From CAVVSQ01 sp963848825 (lineage in GTDB: Bacteria; Planctomycetota; Planctomycetia; Gemmatales; Gemmataceae), in contig CAWKFA010000009.1 in assembly GCA_963848825.1 (NCBI GenBank), positions 558,001-622,000 of the forward strand: DNA of 64,000 nt, written 5' to 3'. Position 1 is the stretch's first letter. Every line of letters begins with the position of its first letter. Positions 61,992 through 64,000 of this stretch are shown piece after piece. The position numbers and the translations under genes were made by a program. Under the pieces are notes generated by a model, which was not told where the DNA came from, did no database searches, and was given only the letters and a program-made list of their open reading frames with translations.

Positions 61992-62239
61992 ACAGTGCTT
62001 TTAGGTCGGCAAGCGCTCGCTCCCGGCGCCTTATCGCCCCAGTCTCGGCCGACGCCTTGCCCGTCTAGCGCGAACCTCCCATTTCCGCGTCCGGCGCCTG
62101 TGCAATCCTCCTAAACCTCACGCCCGGTGCAAGTTAACATGATTTTTTCCAGGAAATAATGCGTTGGCCCTGGGTTTGGCGCTATTTCCTCCCGTACAAT
62201 CGGAATGGAGCTTTGAAGTGTTCTGTTCGCGAGGTCGCC

Positions 62240-63193
62240 ATGAAAAGATTTTTGAGCATCGTAATTTCGGCACAGTTGGCTCTCCTGGCTACGGGCTGCT
62301 TTAACTCGCAACCTCGTCCGCTCATGCAGTCGCAACCCTATCCGCCCCCGTCACCACGGCCCGTGTTGCAGGCCGGGCCAATGACGGCTCCGCCGCCAGG
62401 CTTCCAGCCGACGCCCTTTCCGGTAGCGCCGCCGCAGGCTGCACCTGCGCCGCAGTTTAGCCCTGCACCGGCGCCGCAATATAGCCCGCAGGTAAGTCCT
62501 TTCCCGGTGGTCCCGCCACCCGCCACGCCTAACGTGCCACCACCCAACGCCGGAGCCGCATCACCACAAGCCAACCCAATCACACGTGTGGAAAATCGGT
62601 GGCAGCCGGGCGAAAATGCCGTGCAGCTTGGTGCACCCGAGCCGTTGGCAAATGCCAATCCCAGGGCGCCCCTGCGGCTTTATCCTCCAGAGAGGTCCGA
62701 GCCCCCGCTCATGGAAAGCACCACGGCATTGCCAGTCGGCATTCCGCACTTCGCCATGGCGGCAGACAATGTCGCCACCGGGCTGCGGCCACTCCTGGAT
62801 GATGGGCTCGACTGGCTCAAGGCGCGTGGCTATCGGACTGTGGTGCAAGTGCATCTGCCCGGTGAAAACGACAGTCCCGACCGTAAGCAGGTCGAAAAGC
62901 GCGGCATGAAATATGTCAGCCTGGAAGTATCTCCGCAGACTCTCAACAAGACGATTGTCGATGAATTCACACGTATCGTCCGCGATATTTCCGGCCAGCC
63001 AGTCTACATCTATGATCGCGATGGTTCGCTCGCCGGCGGGCTATGGTATTTGCATTTTCGCATGGCCGAGCAATTCTCCGACGATGTTGCCCGCATTCGC
63101 GCCGGCTCCCTGGGACTGCGCGAAAATCGTGACGGTGCGGAACGTGACATGTGGCTGGCCATTCAGAAATATCTAAACGAGACTTCGCGCTAG
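62240..63193 (+). CDS. Proline-rich lipoprotein with inactive tyrosine-phosphatase-like domain
   Basis: The lipobox LALLATGC gives a lipidated Cys at residue 20. Residues about 25-130 are rich in Pro, Ala and Gln. The C-terminal domain, VGIPHFAMAADNVATGLRPL to DWLKARGYRTVVQVHLPGE and PVYIYDRDGSLAGGLWYL, resembles dual-specificity or beta-lactamase-hydrolase-like phosphatases, but the catalytic Cys of the HCxxG loop is Asp here (IYDRDG). Probably a binding protein on the cell envelope. I start at ATG 62240. Its TAG stop lies in the palindromic element. Confidence 0.68.
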   Translation: MKRFLSIVISAQLALLATGCFNSQPRPLMQSQPYPPPSPRPVLQAGPMTAPPPGFQPTPFPVAPPQAAPAPQFSPAPAPQYSPQVSPFPVVPPPATPNVPPPNAGAASPQANPITRVENRWQPGENAVQLGAPEPLANANPRAPLRLYPPERSEPPLMESTTALPVGIPHFAMAADNVATGLRPLLDDGLDWLKARGYRTVVQVHLPGENDSPDRKQVEKRGMKYVSLEVSPQTLNKTIVDEFTRIVRDISGQPVYIYDRDGSLAGGLWYLHFRMAEQFSDDVARIRAGSLGLRENRDGAERDMWLAIQKYLNETSR

Positions 63194-63323
63194 CAGCCCG
63201 TTGAAAAAGGGGTCTGACTAGCAGCCCGTTGAAAAAGGGGTCAGACCCCCTTGAAGCGAACAGAGTTTTCAACGTTTTGGCAGGGTACTGAAGGGGTCTG
63301 ACCCCTTTTTCAACGGGCTGCTA
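63191..63323. mobile_element. Palindromic MITE-like element, copy 3, plus a partial left end
   Basis: A full copy at 63219-63323 (ends TAGCAGCCCGTTGAAAAA / GGGCTGCTA, core GAACAGAGTTTTCAACG), preceded by a 28-base partial left end at 63191-63218. The partial copy supplies the TAG stop of the lipoprotein gene. The T-rich arm may act as terminator. Confidence 0.75.
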
Positions 63324-63363
63324 GACGCGGCGGTCTCAGCGCGGCGCCATAGAATAGGTCCTC

Positions 63364-64000
63364 ATGGACACTCCTTCTCTTGGGCGCTGGCGCCGCTTGT
63401 TCCTCCTCTGTATCAATCCTCGGTATACACCCTGCCTGACCTGGACGCGCTCGACGCGATCTTGGCCGATGGGGAAGCCGGCTTTATCTACGTGCGCGAC
63501 GCCCATCCCAATGCGCGGATGCTGGCCGAGCGCCTCGCGGAGCTTGAAGGGGCCAAATGGGGCGTCCTCGGCGGCTCCGGCATGGCCTCTATCAGCGCGG
63601 TACTCTTGGCGACTGTCCAACAGGACCAACGTATCGTTGCCAGCAATCGTCTTTATGGGCGCACGGTACAGCTCCTCGAGCAAGAGTTGACGCGGTACGG
63701 GGTCAAGACCACGTTTGTCGATTGCAACGACCTCGATGCCGTCGCGGCCGCGCTGCACAAGGAAACGCAAGTTCTGTTCGTGGAGACAATGTCCAATCCG
63801 CTGCTTCGTGTCGTGGACATTCCTGCGCTGGCGAAGCTGTGCCGGCAGACTGGCACGCGTCTGATAGTGGACAATACGTTCGCCACGCCGGTTTTGACGA
63901 GGCCCGTGGAGATGGGCGCGGACGTCGTCATGGAGAGCTTGACCAAACTAATCGCCGGCCACAGCGACGTGACGCTCGGTGTGCTGTGTGGCAAGGATGC
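63364..64000 (+). CDS. Cys/Met-metabolism PLP-dependent enzyme (trans-sulfuration type), partial
   Basis: N-terminal about 205 residues of a fold-type I PLP enzyme. VPPLYQSSVYTLP, GFIYVRDAHPNARMLAERLAEL, GGSGMASISAVLLA, FVETMSNPLLRVVDI, IVDNTFATPV and ESLTKLIAGHSDV (PLP-binding Lys) fit the cystathionine gamma-synthase/lyase family. The start is uncertain: ATG 63364 is in another frame from the main one, with a break near 63385. The 3' end lies beyond the window. Beta- versus gamma-elimination cannot be decided. Confidence 0.82.

Noticed and set aside
1..64000. Programmed ribosomal frameshifting as explanation for the many split genes
   Set aside because: The breaks occur in unrelated genes, in both directions, without a shared slippery site or downstream structure; sequencing error is simpler.

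Overview
The window looks like chromosomal DNA of a high-GC planctomycete, most plausibly of the Gemmata/Gemmataceae type. Reasons: a giant secreted repeat protein with the planctomycetal N-terminal motif LERLEDR, TPR/glycosyltransferase fusions, an FHA-GAF-cyclase, a dihydropteroate-synthase-like protein next to a PabB-like enzyme, and a MYXAN-type CRISPR-Cas system. The read quality is an important caveat. About 35 otherwise good genes are interrupted by single-base frameshifts, mostly at short GC runs, so many 'broken' genes are probably sequencing errors. I give such genes as one CDS and name the break.

Layout. 1-5.5 kb (minus): a secreted hypothetical protein, two tandem TPR-glycosyltransferase paralogues and a degenerate receiver domain. 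5.7-11.6 kb (plus): cytochrome P450, a trypsin-like protease with PPC-like domains, an FHA-GAF-class III cyclase and a metallo-beta-lactamase-fold hydrolase. 12.0-24.9 kb: a complete-looking type I interference operon (WYL regulator, cas6, cas3, cas8, cas7, cas5), then a cas4-cas1 fusion cut off before the Cas1 catalytic domain, no cas2, a leader with a strong inverted repeat, and a CRISPR array of 56 repeats whose distal end is decayed. 24.9-30.9 kb: a decayed accessory island with two direct copies of a membrane-protein gene plus structured tandem repeats, palindromic repeats, a PIN-like (DUF5615) pseudogene, a DUF5984-like gene, and remnants of a SNF2 helicase/DUF1016 nuclease operon.

30.9-40.5 kb (minus): one giant surface protein gene of about 9.5 kb (beta-helix-like repeats, 13 BIG2 repeats, Calx-beta-like domain, HExxH metalloprotease-like end). 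40.9-51.3 kb: trpS, recD2, a helix-hairpin-helix ComEA-like protein, an HU-type protein with a tail, a small sigma factor, and an ABC exporter operon (ATPase, permease, unknown membrane-anchored protein). 51.5-56.7 kb (plus): a 43-residue basic protein, a second ABC-2 permease, then the pterin-type pair (DHPS-like and PabB-like). 56.7-64 kb: a Ski2-like helicase, a hypothetical protein, scpA, a stand-alone Clp-N protein, a proline-rich lipoprotein with a dead phosphatase-like domain, and the start of a trans-sulfuration-type PLP enzyme. Three copies of a ~100-bp palindromic MITE-like element sit at gene ends (41.9, 59.1 and 63.2 kb).

The most interesting unit is the CRISPR region. The regulator, effector genes and array form one collinear block with a likely operator/promoter at its head, while the adaptation module is amputated. 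This looks like an interference-only, memory-frozen system, bordered on its distal side by a duplicated, repeat-rich island holding further defence-gene remnants.
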